64,000 bases of DNA from Thermasporomyces sp036564245 (GCA_036564245.1 DATCKU010000043.1:120266-184265), one strand, 5' to 3'; positions 9,488 through 18,422 are shown, counted from the first letter of the stretch. Program-made: numbers and translations. Notes: a model not told the origin generated them from the letters alone.

Positions 9488-10639
9488 CTTCTGTCCGTAC
9501 CTGCCGAAGACCACAAGCGTGCGCTGCAGCGGGGACACGATGAGCTGCGCGGCAAGGCAGAGCGCGAGCGCCCGTGCGTACTCCCCGCTGGGAGTCCACC
9601 TCGACCCGAAGACGACCTCGAACAGCTGGGGTCCGAAGCCGACAAGAGGCAGGCACAGCACCGCCGCGATGGCGGCCAGCGTGATGCTGCTTCCGGTGAA
9701 CAGACGACGGCCACGGCCGCCATGCGTCCGGACGTCTCGCGCGAGCTCCCCCTGGTAGACCTGGGCGAACGCCTGCCCGATCAGCATCACCGGCAACGCG
9801 AGCACCCGTTGGGCGAGGCCGAACCAGCCCGCCACCGCGCTGCCGTAGAACGCCGCGATCAGCAGCACGGGTGCGGCCAGCCCCAGGCTGTTGAGCACAC
9901 CGGCCGGCATGAGCAGGAGCGGGAACCTTCGGTAGGTCGCAAGGGTCCGGCACATCCGCCCTGGCGTCCATGGTGTGTCGGGTGGCGATCCGGCCGCGCG
10001 TCGAACGCCGAGTGCCAGGCTGATGGCGCCGGTCGCCTGTCCGACGGCGAGCCCTGCCAAGAGGCCGGTCGGTCGCAGGCCGAGGGCGCCGGTCGAGAGC
10101 TGGACCGTGACGTTGCTGGCCGCCGACAGGACGCTGCGGCGGCCGATGGCGGGGTACCGGCGGTGTCGTACGGCGAACTGGTTCAGCACGAGGTACGCCG
10201 CCATGGCGGACGTGATCGGTGGCACGAACCACAGCCAGGGGCGAAGCTCCGGTCCGCCCAGCAGCTCGGCGATCGGCGCACCGGCGAACGCGACCACGAG
10301 GGTTCCGAGGAAGGCCATGACGAGGGAGCTGGCGAGGCCGGTGGCGACCAGGCTGCGTGCCTCTGCTTCGGATTCTGGAAGCGGCACCGCCATGTCCAGC
10401 CGCAGCGAGGCGAGTGAGGTCAGCGCCGAGGCGAGCGCGGTGACGATCGCAAGGATCCCCAGGTCGTGCGGGGAGTAGATGCGGGAGAGCAGCGGTGCGG
10501 CGGCGAGCGCGAGACTCTGCCCGATCGCCGTGCCGGCGAAGACCGCGAGCACACCGCGTCGGCCGGTGGAGAGACGGCCGCGCGCCTTGCCGGCGACCGA
10601 GCTCACAGCAGCAGTAAGTCCGGATGCGAACACAGACAC
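9269..10639 (-). CDS. Second Wzx-type flippase (lipopolysaccharide biosynthesis protein)
   Basis: The 456-residue protein has about 12-14 predicted membrane helices. The N-terminus has FAGTAIGQSLALAAAPLLSRIYSP followed by SLRLDMAVPLPESEAEA, a signature of Wzx-like proteins in the Polysacc_synt_3 group. Role: flipping of undecaprenyl-linked oligosaccharides. It is a different subgroup from the flippase at 2.9-4.3 kb, so the locus carries two exporters. It converges on the polymerase gene, with a 219-bp overlap of coding sequences, and is divergent from the sulfotransferase at 10.7 kb. Confidence 0.85.
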   Translation of the reverse strand: MSVFASGLTAAVSSVAGKARGRLSTGRRGVLAVFAGTAIGQSLALAAAPLLSRIYSPHDLGILAIVTALASALTSLASLRLDMAVPLPESEAEARSLVATGLASSLVMAFLGTLVVAFAGAPIAELLGGPELRPWLWFVPPITSAMAAYLVLNQFAVRHRRYPAIGRRSVLSAASNVTVQLSTGALGLRPTGLLAGLAVGQATGAISLALGVRRAAGSPPDTPWTPGRMCRTLATYRRFPLLLMPAGVLNSLGLAAPVLLIAAFYGSAVAGWFGLAQRVLALPVMLIGQAFAQVYQGELARDVRTHGGRGRRLFTGSSITLAAIAAVLCLPLVGFGPQLFEVVFGSRWTPSGEYARALALCLAAQLIVSPLQRTLVVFGRYGQKLAWDASRLALVSGSVAGAAVLGASPLTTVWILSISLALCYAAGWLMGRRVVTSSPARPGEHGQERNQREEAM

Positions 10640-10726
10640 GAAAGCCCCCCGTACGAATGTGTGTCGACTCTACTGGGTAACAGGGACCTTGGGCCGGCCA
10701 AATGCCCTCTGGCGATGGGAGCGACG

Positions 10727-11683
10727 ATGGCGGCACGAGGATCGCCGCACTTTTTCATCGTGGGTGTGTGCCGATCCGGTACGACGCTCGCCCGAGCCAT
10801 CGTCACCGGCCACCCAGAGCTGGACGTGCCTGGCGAGACGGGGTTCCTGCCGCGACTCATCGGCCTGCAGAACGTCTGGTGGGGCCCGGGTGGGCTCCGG
10901 GCGAGCATCTTCGTGCGTCTCGCGTTCGCCAACGGACGGCTGGGTCGGGCCAGCCTGCGGCCGGAACAGTTGCGGCACGCGCTCCATGCCGTACCGCCGA
11001 CCAGCCCTGCCGACGCGATCTCGCGCATCTACGAGGTGTTGTGCTCGAAGGATCCCGCCACGACGCGGGTCGGGGACAAGACCCCTGGCTACGTCGAACA
11101 CATGGAGCTTCTCGCCGAGACGTTCCCGCACGCCCGCTTCGTCCACATGGTGCGACACCCGTTGAACGTCGTCGCGTCGCTTCGGCGTCAGTCCTGGGGT
11201 CCCCGTGATCCGGTCGCGGCCGCCTACCTCTGGCTGCGAGGCTATCGCGCAGCACGCACAGCCCCGGTGCCTGCCGAGCGCGTGCTCACCGTACGACTCG
11301 AGGACCTGATAGCGGCACCTGAGGCGACGGTTTCGCGCGTGGCGGACCACCTCGGAGTGGAACCGCACCCGGCGATGCTGCAGTTCAACGAGCGCGCCGA
11401 GCGGATCCGTCGCGAGAACATCGACCCGGCCGGGCACACCGGGCTCTCCCGCAGCCTCTCCACCAGCCGGGACTGGCGACAGGAGCTGTCGCCCAAGCAG
11501 GCGCAGATGGTGTGGTCGCTGGTCGGCGAGTTGGCCGACGAGCTCGGGTACGAAGGTCCGGACGGCGGGATCTTCTACGCCCCTCGCGTATCCGAGCGGG
11601 CGGCGGCGTACCGGCTCGCCCGGTTCCAGCTCATGCGCAGCTGGCGGCGTACTCACATCCTGCTGCGTTTCGCGCGGACCTGA
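10727..11683 (+). CDS. Sulfotransferase family protein
   Basis: About 318 residues. FFIVGVCRSGTTLARAI at residues 9-25 is the PAPS phosphosulfate loop. RFVHMVRHPLNVVASLRRQ near residue 135 is the 3'-phosphate-binding helix, and VGDKTPGY precedes it as in the Sulfotransfer_3 group. I chose ATG 10727 because GGGAG lies 5 bases before it; ATG 10715 is the alternative, and the open frame reaches back to 10466, overlapping the flippase start on the other strand. It is the second sulfotransferase of the polysaccharide locus; differing sequence suggests a different acceptor position. Confidence 0.87.
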   Translation: MAARGSPHFFIVGVCRSGTTLARAIVTGHPELDVPGETGFLPRLIGLQNVWWGPGGLRASIFVRLAFANGRLGRASLRPEQLRHALHAVPPTSPADAISRIYEVLCSKDPATTRVGDKTPGYVEHMELLAETFPHARFVHMVRHPLNVVASLRRQSWGPRDPVAAAYLWLRGYRAARTAPVPAERVLTVRLEDLIAAPEATVSRVADHLGVEPHPAMLQFNERAERIRRENIDPAGHTGLSRSLSTSRDWRQELSPKQAQMVWSLVGELADELGYEGPDGGIFYAPRVSERAAAYRLARFQLMRSWRRTHILLRFART

Positions 11684-11685
11684 AA

Positions 11686-12561
11686 TCAGCGACGCGAAGG
11701 CTGGTTGCGTAGGCCCACTTCCGACGTCACGTCGTCGACCAGGGCCGCCAATGCCTGCGCGCTCTCGCCGTCGGCCGGCAGGAACGCCTCCAGACTGAGT
11801 TCGGCGAGCGTGAGGTCCAGCGCGGTCCCGAACGTCGTGATGGTGCTGAGCAGGCTGATGTCGTGATCCCGCACACGAAGCCTGAGCGGGATAGCGACCC
11901 CTGTCTCCTCGACGTCGCTCTCACCGCCCGGGTAACCCGCGAGCTCGTCGCGCAATGCCACCAGAGCCGGATCGCCGGTCGCCGCGATCTCCCGTGCGAG
12001 CCGGTGCAGCACGTGCCCGCGCCACTGTGCGAGGTTGCGGATCGCGGGCGCGAGGCCTTCCGGATGCAGGCTCACCCGCAGGACGTTGACCGGGGGTTCG
12101 AGCAGGGCCGGGGATACGCCGCTCATCAGCAGGCCGGCGGCGGCGTTCGCCGTGAGAAGGGTCCACGTGCGGTCGACGACCAGGGCCGGATAGGGCAGAT
12201 AGGCGTGGAGCAGGTGATCGAGTGCGGCCCTGACCGCCGCCATCTCCTCGTGATCGAGGGAACGTCGCGGATAGGCCGGTGCGTATCCCGCTGCCAGCAA
12301 GAGCGCGTTGCGGTCCTCCAGAGGGACGTTCAGCTGCTCGGCGAGCCGTAGCACCATCTCCCGGCTCGGTTTCGCCCGGCCGGTCTCGAGGAAGCTCAGG
12401 TGCCGGGCCGACACGCCTGTCTCGAGGGCGAGGTCGAGCTGGCTGCGCCGGCGACGTGCCCGCCATTGGCGGAGCAGCGGGCCGAACTCTGGACGTTTTC
12501 CTTGCTCCAGCGTGTCCGTCACGGCGCAACCGTACCTCTCGCACGCCATGCGCCCGCTCAC
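11686..12561 (-). CDS. XRE-family regulator with MmyB-like ligand-binding domain
   Basis: About 291 residues. An N-terminal helix-turn-helix of the Cro/CI type spans roughly residues 28-85, with LALETGVSARHLSFLETGRAKPSREM containing the recognition helix. A C-terminal MmyB-like domain (about residues 105-270) carries the typical LVVDRTWTLLTANAAA and PPVNVLRVSLHPEGLAP segments. I place the start at the GTG at 12561, five bases after GGAGG (complement of 12567-12571); a GTG at 12522 is the other candidate. It is divergent from the DUF1330 gene, a common pairing in actinobacteria, and probably controls it. The ligand is unknown. Confidence 0.85.
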   Translation of the reverse strand: MSGRMACERYGCAVTDTLEQGKRPEFGPLLRQWRARRRRSQLDLALETGVSARHLSFLETGRAKPSREMVLRLAEQLNVPLEDRNALLLAAGYAPAYPRRSLDHEEMAAVRAALDHLLHAYLPYPALVVDRTWTLLTANAAAGLLMSGVSPALLEPPVNVLRVSLHPEGLAPAIRNLAQWRGHVLHRLAREIAATGDPALVALRDELAGYPGGESDVEETGVAIPLRLRVRDHDISLLSTITTFGTALDLTLAELSLEAFLPADGESAQALAALVDDVTSEVGLRNQPSRR

Positions 12562-12664
12562 CATTACCTCCGACGTAATCGACAGTGGCCCGGATCAGCC
12601 GGACGATGACGAAAGACGAAGCCGAGTGCGGAATCGACGACGACCACGTGGAGGACCAAACAGC

Positions 12665-13018
12665 ATGACCGCGTACGGAATCGCCCATTTGCGACGCGAG
12701 GACGGTCCCGTGCACCCGGATGTGATCGAGTACATCGAGCGAATCCAGTCGACCCTGGACCCGTACGGCGGGCGCTTCCTGGTGCACGGCAACCCGGTCC
12801 AGGTGCTGGAGGGCAGCTGGGAAGGCGACCTAGTGATGATCGAGTTCCCGGACCTCGACCGGGCGAGGGAGTGGTATGAGTCGCCTGCCTACCAGGCGAT
12901 CCTGCCCTTGCGTACCAAGCATCTCGAGGGAGACGTCCTGCTGGTGGGCGGTGTCGCACCCGACTACGACCCGGCCGAGACGGCAGCGAAACTACGCGGC
13001 AGTCGAGCCGGGAGCTGA
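12665..13018 (+). CDS. DUF1330 family protein
   Basis: A 117-residue protein that matches the small ferredoxin-like alpha+beta fold of DUF1330. Characteristic parts are the N-terminal MTAYGIAHL, YGGRFLVHGNPVQVLEG in the middle, and the MIEFPDLDRAREWYESPAYQ segment around residues 58-78. The family is related to dimeric alpha-beta barrel proteins, and its biochemical role is not established. The ATG at 12665 is preceded by GGAGG about 10 bases upstream. The divergent XRE gene is the likely regulator. A strong stem-loop follows the stop. Confidence 0.85.
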   Translation: MTAYGIAHLRREDGPVHPDVIEYIERIQSTLDPYGGRFLVHGNPVQVLEGSWEGDLVMIEFPDLDRAREWYESPAYQAILPLRTKHLEGDVLLVGGVAPDYDPAETAAKLRGSRAGS

Positions 13019-13026
13019 TGGCATGC

Positions 13027-13071
13027 GGCCCGGGCGGGGCGTCCGGCGAGCACCGGAGTCCCAGCCGGGCC
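13027..13071. terminator. Stem-loop between convergent DUF1330 and multicopper oxidase genes
   Basis: GGCCCGG (13027-13033) pairs with CCGGGCC (13065-13071), and inside it TCCGG...CCGGA forms a second short stem around 13042-13056. There is no T-tract. The position between two convergent genes suggests a bidirectional terminator, which is inference from location and symmetry. Confidence 0.5.
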
Positions 13072-13078
13072 TTCTGCC

Positions 13079-14611
13079 TCATTCACGGGGTGCGCCGTGG
13101 TGATGGTGGCCGTTGCCGCTTCGTCGGTTCCCGACATCGTGGGGACCGACTGCCTGTGTGCTGGTGGAGTCTCCGGAGACGACCACGAACTGACCCATGA
13201 GGCCTTCGTCCTCGTGCAGGAGCAGGTGGCAGTGGTACATCAGCGGAGAGTTCGGGTCGACGTAGTCCTCGAACTTCAGCGCGATCCGGTAGTCACGGCG
13301 TGGCTCGAGGTAGATCGTGTCCTTTCGGCCGGCGAGCTCCGGCGGTGGCGGCTCACCGTCGATGTCCACCACCCGGAACTGCTGGTCGTGAACATGGAAG
13401 TTGTGCGGGACGAGGTCGTCGTTTCGTACCTCCCAGATCTCGGGGACGTCGACGGCGACCACCTCGTCGATGCGGTCCATGTCCATGCGCTTGCCGTTGA
13501 TCTGGCGCTCCTGCAGGACGAAACGACGCGAGACCCGACCATCCGGCGGAAGGGCCGGTTCGGGCAACCGGGCAAGGGTTTCCGGCACGGGCGGGGAGGG
13601 CGCGAGGGCCTTGGCCGCCCGCAGCTCCAGGACGTCGAACGAGTCGTTGCCGCCGAAGGCGAACGGCGCCGCGACCGAGCCCAGGTCCGGTTCGTAGGAA
13701 CCCAGGCGTACGGTGCTGTTCGATTCCATGGCCACCACGATCTCGGCCCGCTCGCCCGGTGAGAGTCGGATCCGATGGGTTTCGTACGGTGTGGCGAGCA
13801 GCCCGCCATCCGTACCCACCAACAGAAAGCTCCGATCGTCGTCGAACCCGAACGCATAGGTCCGTGCGGTCGAGGCGTTCAGTAGTCGAAGCCGCACGCG
13901 TTCGGTCGTGACGTCGAAGTAGGGCGCGGACGTTCCGTTCACCACGATCGTGGAGCCGAGCAGGCCCACCTCGTTGCCGTCGTTCTCTTCGTCCAGACGC
14001 CCGTCGCCGTAGAACCGCTTGTCCTGCACGATGACGGGGATGTCGTCGACGCCGTAGTTCGACGGCAGTCCGTCGACTTCTGCCGAAGGGTCGTCGAGGA
14101 GGAAGAGACCGCCCAACCCGCGGTAGACGTGCTTCTCGGTCTGTCCGTGTGGGTGCGGGTGGTACCACAAGGTGGCCGCGGGCTGGTCGATCGTCCAGGT
14201 GGGCCGCCACGTGCTCCCCGGTGCGATCGGCTGATGCGGACCGCCATCCATCGTGGCCGGCAGGTGCATGCCGTGCCAGTGCACGGTGGTCGGTTCGGCC
14301 AGCCGGTTGGTGACCTCGATGGCGACTCGTTCGCCGCGTTTCGCCCGAAGCGTCGGCCCCAGATAGCTTCCGTTGTATCCCCAGGTCGGGGTCGCAAGCC
14401 CCGGAACGAGCTCGGTGCTTCCTTCCTGGGCGACAAGTTTGAACACCCGGGTCCCGTCGCCGTCGACGGACGACTCGGCAAGCGGCGGGATGGCAAGCCG
14501 GCGGTCGAAGCGTTCCGGTACCTCGACCGGGGACGTCGACGTGTCGCATCCCTCGATCAGCGTCGCGGCGGCGAGGACGAGGGTCGAGGCGAGGAAGGAT
14601 CGACGTCTCAT
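13079..14611 (-). CDS. Multicopper oxidase (CueO/bilirubin-oxidase-like), exported
   Basis: A 510-residue, three-cupredoxin-domain oxidase. All four copper-binding motifs are visible: HWHGMH near residue 110, WYHPHPHG near 148, HNFHVHDQQF near 410, and YHCHLLLHEDEGLMG near 470, whose Cys and flanking His residues build the T1 and trinuclear sites. Such enzymes oxidise phenolics, bilirubin or Cu(I) with reduction of oxygen to water. The N-terminus (MRRRSFLASTLVLAAATLIEGC) looks like an export signal with a possible lipobox Cys; an RRRSF pattern hints at Tat export, as expected for a copper enzyme. A His-rich C-terminal tail (GNGHHHHG) may bind metal. Its start overlaps the upstream membrane-protein stop by 4 bp. 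Confidence 0.93.
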   Translation of the reverse strand: MRRRSFLASTLVLAAATLIEGCDTSTSPVEVPERFDRRLAIPPLAESSVDGDGTRVFKLVAQEGSTELVPGLATPTWGYNGSYLGPTLRAKRGERVAIEVTNRLAEPTTVHWHGMHLPATMDGGPHQPIAPGSTWRPTWTIDQPAATLWYHPHPHGQTEKHVYRGLGGLFLLDDPSAEVDGLPSNYGVDDIPVIVQDKRFYGDGRLDEENDGNEVGLLGSTIVVNGTSAPYFDVTTERVRLRLLNASTARTYAFGFDDDRSFLLVGTDGGLLATPYETHRIRLSPGERAEIVVAMESNSTVRLGSYEPDLGSVAAPFAFGGNDSFDVLELRAAKALAPSPPVPETLARLPEPALPPDGRVSRRFVLQERQINGKRMDMDRIDEVVAVDVPEIWEVRNDDLVPHNFHVHDQQFRVVDIDGEPPPPELAGRKDTIYLEPRRDYRIALKFEDYVDPNSPLMYHCHLLLHEDEGLMGQFVVVSGDSTSTQAVGPHDVGNRRSGNGHHHHGAPRE

Positions 14612-15069
14612 GACCGCCGTCCGATCAGACGTTGCACGCCTTTGGCGGCGAGGCCCGCCAACGCACCCAGCAAGGCCGACCGGCCGATCTCGAACACCGC
14701 GGCCACGGCCAGGAGCGGAGCGCTGATCCCGACCTCCGGCCCACCGAACACCTGGCGAAGCGCCATCAGGAAGAGCCCGTAGACCACACCGGCGAGGGTG
14801 AGGGTCAGCACCGGTCGAGGAACCCGGAACACGCCGACGCCACCGATCCAGCTGATCGCCACGACGAGTAGCAGCGTCAGTGCGGTCGGTGCCTCGCCCA
14901 GCGCATCGGAGATGTTCGTGAGCTCGGCGAGTGGCCAGAGGAGCGCCAACGACCCGAGGCCGACGACCAGAGGCCAGCTCACCGGAGCCTTCGGCGAATC
15001 CGGGCGTTCCAGCCGATCTCCGGCGCCGGAGCCGGCTGACAGTGGGAGGTTGCTGTTGTCCTGGTTCAT
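14608..15069 (-). CDS. Small integral membrane protein of unknown function
   Basis: About 153 residues from the ATG at 15069 (open to 15105). It has four predicted membrane helices: SWPLVVGLGSLALLWPLAEL, ALTLLLVVAISWIGGVGVF, VLTLTLAGVVYGLFLMAL and a last weak one around ISAPLLAVAAVFEIG. I do not recognise the family. Its stop overlaps the start of the multicopper oxidase (ATGA, 14608-14611), so the two are co-translated; a supporting role in oxidase maturation or membrane context is possible but unproven. Confidence 0.7.
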   Translation of the reverse strand: MNQDNSNLPLSAGSGAGDRLERPDSPKAPVSWPLVVGLGSLALLWPLAELTNISDALGEAPTALTLLLVVAISWIGGVGVFRVPRPVLTLTLAGVVYGLFLMALRQVFGGPEVGISAPLLAVAAVFEIGRSALLGALAGLAAKGVQRLIGRRS

Positions 15070-15172
15070 GCCAGTGACGCTAGGAAGCGCACGAGCGTGC
15101 GACATCGGTCTCTGATCGTCTTCTGGTGTCGATTTGCAGCGACATCGCGCATCGCCTGGAGGTGACAGTCCT

Positions 15173-15178
15173 TACGCT
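15173..15178 (+). promoter_or_regulatory. Putative -10 element for leaderless histidine kinase mRNA
   Basis: TACGCT matches the actinobacterial TANNNT -10 pattern and ends 7 bases before the GTG at 15186. That spacing is what is expected when transcription starts at or next to the start codon. No ribosome binding site precedes this GTG, and no good -35 is visible. Confidence 0.4.
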
Positions 15179-15185
15179 TGGCGTT

Positions 15186-16400
15186 GTGTCGCCGCCGTCC
15201 GCCCCCGCCGCGCAGGCTCACCGGCCAGAAGAAGCAGACCCTCGCCTGGTCGAGATCAGCCTTGCGGTCGGGATCGCGCTCGCTGTCGCGGTGGCGATCG
15301 CTGCTGATCTCGAGAACACCGGTACGGCGAGTCCCGGCGCCTATCTCTTCGCGGTCGGCTTCGGGGCGTTCATGCTTTTCCGACGGCGCGCCCCTCGGGT
15401 CGTTCTGATCCTGACCATCGTCGCAATCTTCGCGTACTACATCTTCGACTTCCCCCCTATCGGCATCGCGCTTCCTGCCGTCGCCGCGTTCTACTCGGCC
15501 GCGGAGGCGGGCCATCCACGGACCGCCATCGTCGGGGGAGCAGTGCTCACCGGCGTGGCCGCCTTCTTCCGGATCGACGAAGGCCTACCACCGGCGTACG
15601 TCCTGAGCTACGAGTTCCTCACCAACGTGGCGTTGGTCGCTGCGGCGATCGCCTTGGGAGTGAGCGTGCGGTCGCGGCGGGAGACGCGGGAACACCAGGC
15701 CCGATTGCGCATGCTCTCCGTTGCAGAACAGCAGCGAGCGGCCGAGCACCGGATCAACGCCGAACGCATGCGCATAGCCCGGGACCTTCACGACCTGGTC
15801 GGGCACACCATGTCGGTCATCGCCGTTCACGGCAACGTGGCTGCCGAGGCGATCGGTGTCGACGACGCCGCCGCGATGCGCGCTGTCGAGCAGATCCGTG
15901 AGGTCACGGGCAGAACGATGCGTGAGCTGCGGGCGACCGTGAAGGTGCTGCGGACGCCCGCGTTGGAAGAGACCACACGCGGTGCCGTGGGGTTGGCGGG
16001 GCTGACCCGGTTGGCGGAGCTGGCCGCCGAGGCGGGCGTTCCGGTCGACCTCGACGTCGACGTCGAGCCGGATCAGCTCGACGCCGCCATCGATGCGGCC
16101 GCGTACCGGATCGTGCAGGAGTCACTCACCAACGTGATCCGCCATTCCGGCGCTACCCGGGCCAGGGTTGCAGCCCACCTCCACGCCGGGAGACTTGAGC
16201 TGGAGATCTCGGACAATGGTCGAGGTCGCCGTCAGGCTGAGCCCGCGCGTGACGAGGATCCGACGCGCACCGGTGGTGGACAAGGAATCGCCGGGATGAA
16301 GGAACGTGCCCACCTTCTCGGCGGCGAGCTCACCGCCGACAACGGTGAGAACGGCGGGTTCGTGGTCCGGGCTCGGCTGCCGGCGAGGTTACAGCCATGA
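15186..16400 (+). CDS. Sensor histidine kinase, NarL/DesK type
   Basis: About 404 residues. The N-terminal third holds four to five predicted membrane helices (roughly residues 20-150), followed by a coiled linker. The dimerisation/phosphoacceptor segment MRIARDLHDLVGHTMSVIAVH carries the conserved His of the HisKA_3 family. The ATPase domain shows QESLTNVIRHSG (N box), DNGRGR (G1) and GQGIAGMKERAHLLGGEL (G2). I favour the GTG at 15186 because a TANNNT element lies just ahead of it; a GTG at 15126 in frame is possible. The stop overlaps the response regulator start (ATGA). The signal is unknown; the divergent oxidase/membrane gene pair could be a target. Confidence 0.9.
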   Translation: MSPPSAPAAQAHRPEEADPRLVEISLAVGIALAVAVAIAADLENTGTASPGAYLFAVGFGAFMLFRRRAPRVVLILTIVAIFAYYIFDFPPIGIALPAVAAFYSAAEAGHPRTAIVGGAVLTGVAAFFRIDEGLPPAYVLSYEFLTNVALVAAAIALGVSVRSRRETREHQARLRMLSVAEQQRAAEHRINAERMRIARDLHDLVGHTMSVIAVHGNVAAEAIGVDDAAAMRAVEQIREVTGRTMRELRATVKVLRTPALEETTRGAVGLAGLTRLAELAAEAGVPVDLDVDVEPDQLDAAIDAAAYRIVQESLTNVIRHSGATRARVAAHLHAGRLELEISDNGRGRRQAEPARDEDPTRTGGGQGIAGMKERAHLLGGELTADNGENGGFVVRARLPARLQP

Positions 16401-17065
16401 TCAGAGTGGTGCTGGTGGACGATCAGGAGCTCGTCCGAGCTGGGCTCAAGCCGTTGGCCGAGCACGACGGCGACATCGAGGTGGTCGGTGAGGCAGGCTC
16501 GGGCCGGTCGGGACTCAGCAGGGTGCGCGAGTTGCGCCCCGACGTCGTCCTGATGGACATCCGGATGCCCGAGATGGACGGCCTGGAGGCGACCAAGGCC
16601 ATCACGTCGGATCCGAGCCTGCAGTCGGTCAAAGTCCTCGTGCTCACGACGTTCGACGATGACGAAGACGTCCTGGAGGCGATCCGGTGCGGCGCGGCCG
16701 GCTACGTGCTGAAGGACGTGTCACCGGCCGAGCTGAGGTCGGCGATTCGCGTGGTCGCATCCGGCGGCTCGCTCCTGTCGCCGTCGGTGACGAGCACCGT
16801 CATGCGGTCGTTGGCTGCGTCCGCCAGTCCGCCGGTCAACACCCGTCTGCTCGACGGGCTCACCGAACGGGAACGAGCGGTGCTCGCCCAGGTCGGACGC
16901 GGCCGGACCAACGACGAGATCGCCCAGGAGCTTTTCATCTCACCTGCCACGGCCCGCACCTATGTGTCGCGTTTGCTGACCAAGCTCGGAGCTCGCGATC
17001 GGGCGCAGCTGGTCGTTCTCGCGTACGAGAGTGGCCTCGTCAAGCCCGGCGCTGCCGCGGACTGA
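16397..17065 (+). CDS. LuxR/NarL-family response regulator
   Basis: A 222-residue protein. The receiver domain (residues 1-120) has the acidic pair DDQE, the phosphoacceptor Asp in VVLMDIRMPEMDG near residue 53, LTTFDDDEDVLEA, and the conserved Lys in YVLKDVSP. The C-terminal LuxR-type helix-turn-helix (about 150-215) reads LTERERAVLAQVGRGRTNDEIA followed by SPATARTYVSRLLTKLGARDR. It overlaps the kinase by 4 bp and is its cognate partner. A perfect 10-bp stem-loop follows the gene. Confidence 0.95.
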   Translation: MIRVVLVDDQELVRAGLKPLAEHDGDIEVVGEAGSGRSGLSRVRELRPDVVLMDIRMPEMDGLEATKAITSDPSLQSVKVLVLTTFDDDEDVLEAIRCGAAGYVLKDVSPAELRSAIRVVASGGSLLSPSVTSTVMRSLAASASPPVNTRLLDGLTERERAVLAQVGRGRTNDEIAQELFISPATARTYVSRLLTKLGARDRAQLVVLAYESGLVKPGAAAD

Positions 17066-17077
17066 GCCGCTGCAGCT

Positions 17078-17107
17078 CGTCGCGCGCTGGTGTCTCGGCG
17101 CGCGACG
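17078..17107. terminator. Bidirectional terminator-like hairpin
   Basis: CGTCGCGCGC (17078-17087) and GCGCGCGACG (17098-17107) form a perfect 10-bp stem with a 10-base loop. It lies just after the response regulator stop and downstream of the convergent alpha/beta hydrolase. There is no T-run, as is common in high-GC actinobacteria. Confidence 0.6.
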
Positions 17108-17156
17108 TGTGTGCGGCCTCCTCGTGCGAGCTCGTGTTCGCGCTTGCCACGCGTGT

Positions 17157-18422
17157 TCAGGCGGGGCCCTCGAAGTCAGCCGGCCGCTGCCGACCTGGAT
17201 AGGTCGCCGTCGGAAGCGGGTCGTCAGCGAGGAACGCCCGGACGAGGGCCAGGAAAGGCTTCGGCCGCTCCTGGTACGCGTTGTGCCCGGCGCCGTGGAG
17301 GTAGACCAGGCGGGTGTGGGGGTTCAGGTAGTCGAGCGTGGACGACCAGGACACGTAGTCGCAGGATCCCTTGATCACCAGACCGGGTACGCCGGCATGA
17401 GCGAATGCGGGACGGCGGTCGCGGAGTATCGGTCGGCTCGCCGACTGCGGGACCAGGTTGGCGTACGCACCCAGCCCGTGCAGCTCCGGGCCGTACCGGC
17501 CGTCGCAGCGCAGTCCCGGTCTGGTCTTGTTGTAGTGGCCGTCGAACCGCGCGTCCATGTCGGCATCGCCGGTGAGTGCGTGTGCGGCCCTCGGATTGAC
17601 CTGGACCAGGGTGTACGCGAGGAGGTCGCGCGGTCGCAGCAGACGTGCGTACAACCCCATCTGCTGGGCGACGGTGAGCCGGCTGACCATGCTCGCTCCA
17701 CCCGCCGTCGGATCGAGATCGCCAGGTGAGGAGTACACGGCCTTGACGACCCGGTTGGGGTGATCGGCGACGTAGGCGGCGGCAAGGACGCCACCGAAGG
17801 AATGACCGATGAGCGTCACCTTCTCGGCGTGGATGTAGCGGCGGAACGCCTCGAGGTCGGCGACGTGCCGATCCAGGGTGTAGGCCATCGGGTCGTCCAG
17901 CCGTGACGACGCCCCCGAGCCCACCTGGGCGTAGACGTAGACGTCGTGGCCGTCCTCGGCGAGCTGACCGAAGTACGCCATGTCGCCGGCCAGGTCGGGG
18001 ACCCCGGGGCCGCCGTGCACGAAGATGATCGGCTCGCCGCGGGTGTCCCCACGTGTGGATGGCGCAGCCGGACGTCGTGCGTAGGCGATGCGGGAACCTG
18101 TCGTCAATCTGACGAACGACTGACCTGGCACGGGCTCGGGCGGGAGTGCCGGATCGCCTGGAGGGATGAGCACGGTGAACGTGAAGAGAGCGACCCCCGC
18201 GGTCGTGCCCGCGAGCACAGCTCGACGGCGTGTGCGGGTCGGGTGGGGCCAGCGCCTGGTCACCAGCCAGATCAGGCCCGCGCCCATGCCGACGAAGGTC
18301 ACCAGGCCAGCAGCGAGAAACACCGCGGGTGTCGCGGTGACGGCTGCGACCGCGACCAGCGCACCAACGCCGCAGAGTGCGGCGAGGACGTACACGCCGA
18401 CGAGTTGTGAGAATCGCTTCAT
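17157..18422 (-). CDS. Membrane-anchored alpha/beta hydrolase (proline iminopeptidase-like)
   Basis: A 421-residue protein. Three hydrophobic segments occupy roughly residues 5-55 and 70-87, and the hydrolase domain follows. IIFVHGGPGVPDLAGD near residue 133 is the oxyanion-hole region, and LIGHSFGGVLAAAY near 200 carries the nucleophile Ser. GAGHNAYQERP near residue 395 supplies the His. The HGGPG motif is typical of the prolyl aminopeptidase/S33 branch, although epoxide-hydrolase-like or esterase activity is possible. The topology places the catalytic domain outside the membrane if the last hydrophobic segment spans it. It stands alone, converging on the two-component genes. Confidence 0.8.
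   Translation of the reverse strand: MKRFSQLVGVYVLAALCGVGALVAVAAVTATPAVFLAAGLVTFVGMGAGLIWLVTRRWPHPTRTRRRAVLAGTTAGVALFTFTVLIPPGDPALPPEPVPGQSFVRLTTGSRIAYARRPAAPSTRGDTRGEPIIFVHGGPGVPDLAGDMAYFGQLAEDGHDVYVYAQVGSGASSRLDDPMAYTLDRHVADLEAFRRYIHAEKVTLIGHSFGGVLAAAYVADHPNRVVKAVYSSPGDLDPTAGGASMVSRLTVAQQMGLYARLLRPRDLLAYTLVQVNPRAAHALTGDADMDARFDGHYNKTRPGLRCDGRYGPELHGLGAYANLVPQSASRPILRDRRPAFAHAGVPGLVIKGSCDYVSWSSTLDYLNPHTRLVYLHGAGHNAYQERPKPFLALVRAFLADDPLPTATYPGRQRPADFEGPA

Noticed and set aside
9255..10736. 493-codon leftward frame parallel to the second flippase
   Set aside because: It is a frame-shifted reading of the flippase with Arg/Pro-rich composition; the frame ending at 9269 carries the conserved sequence.
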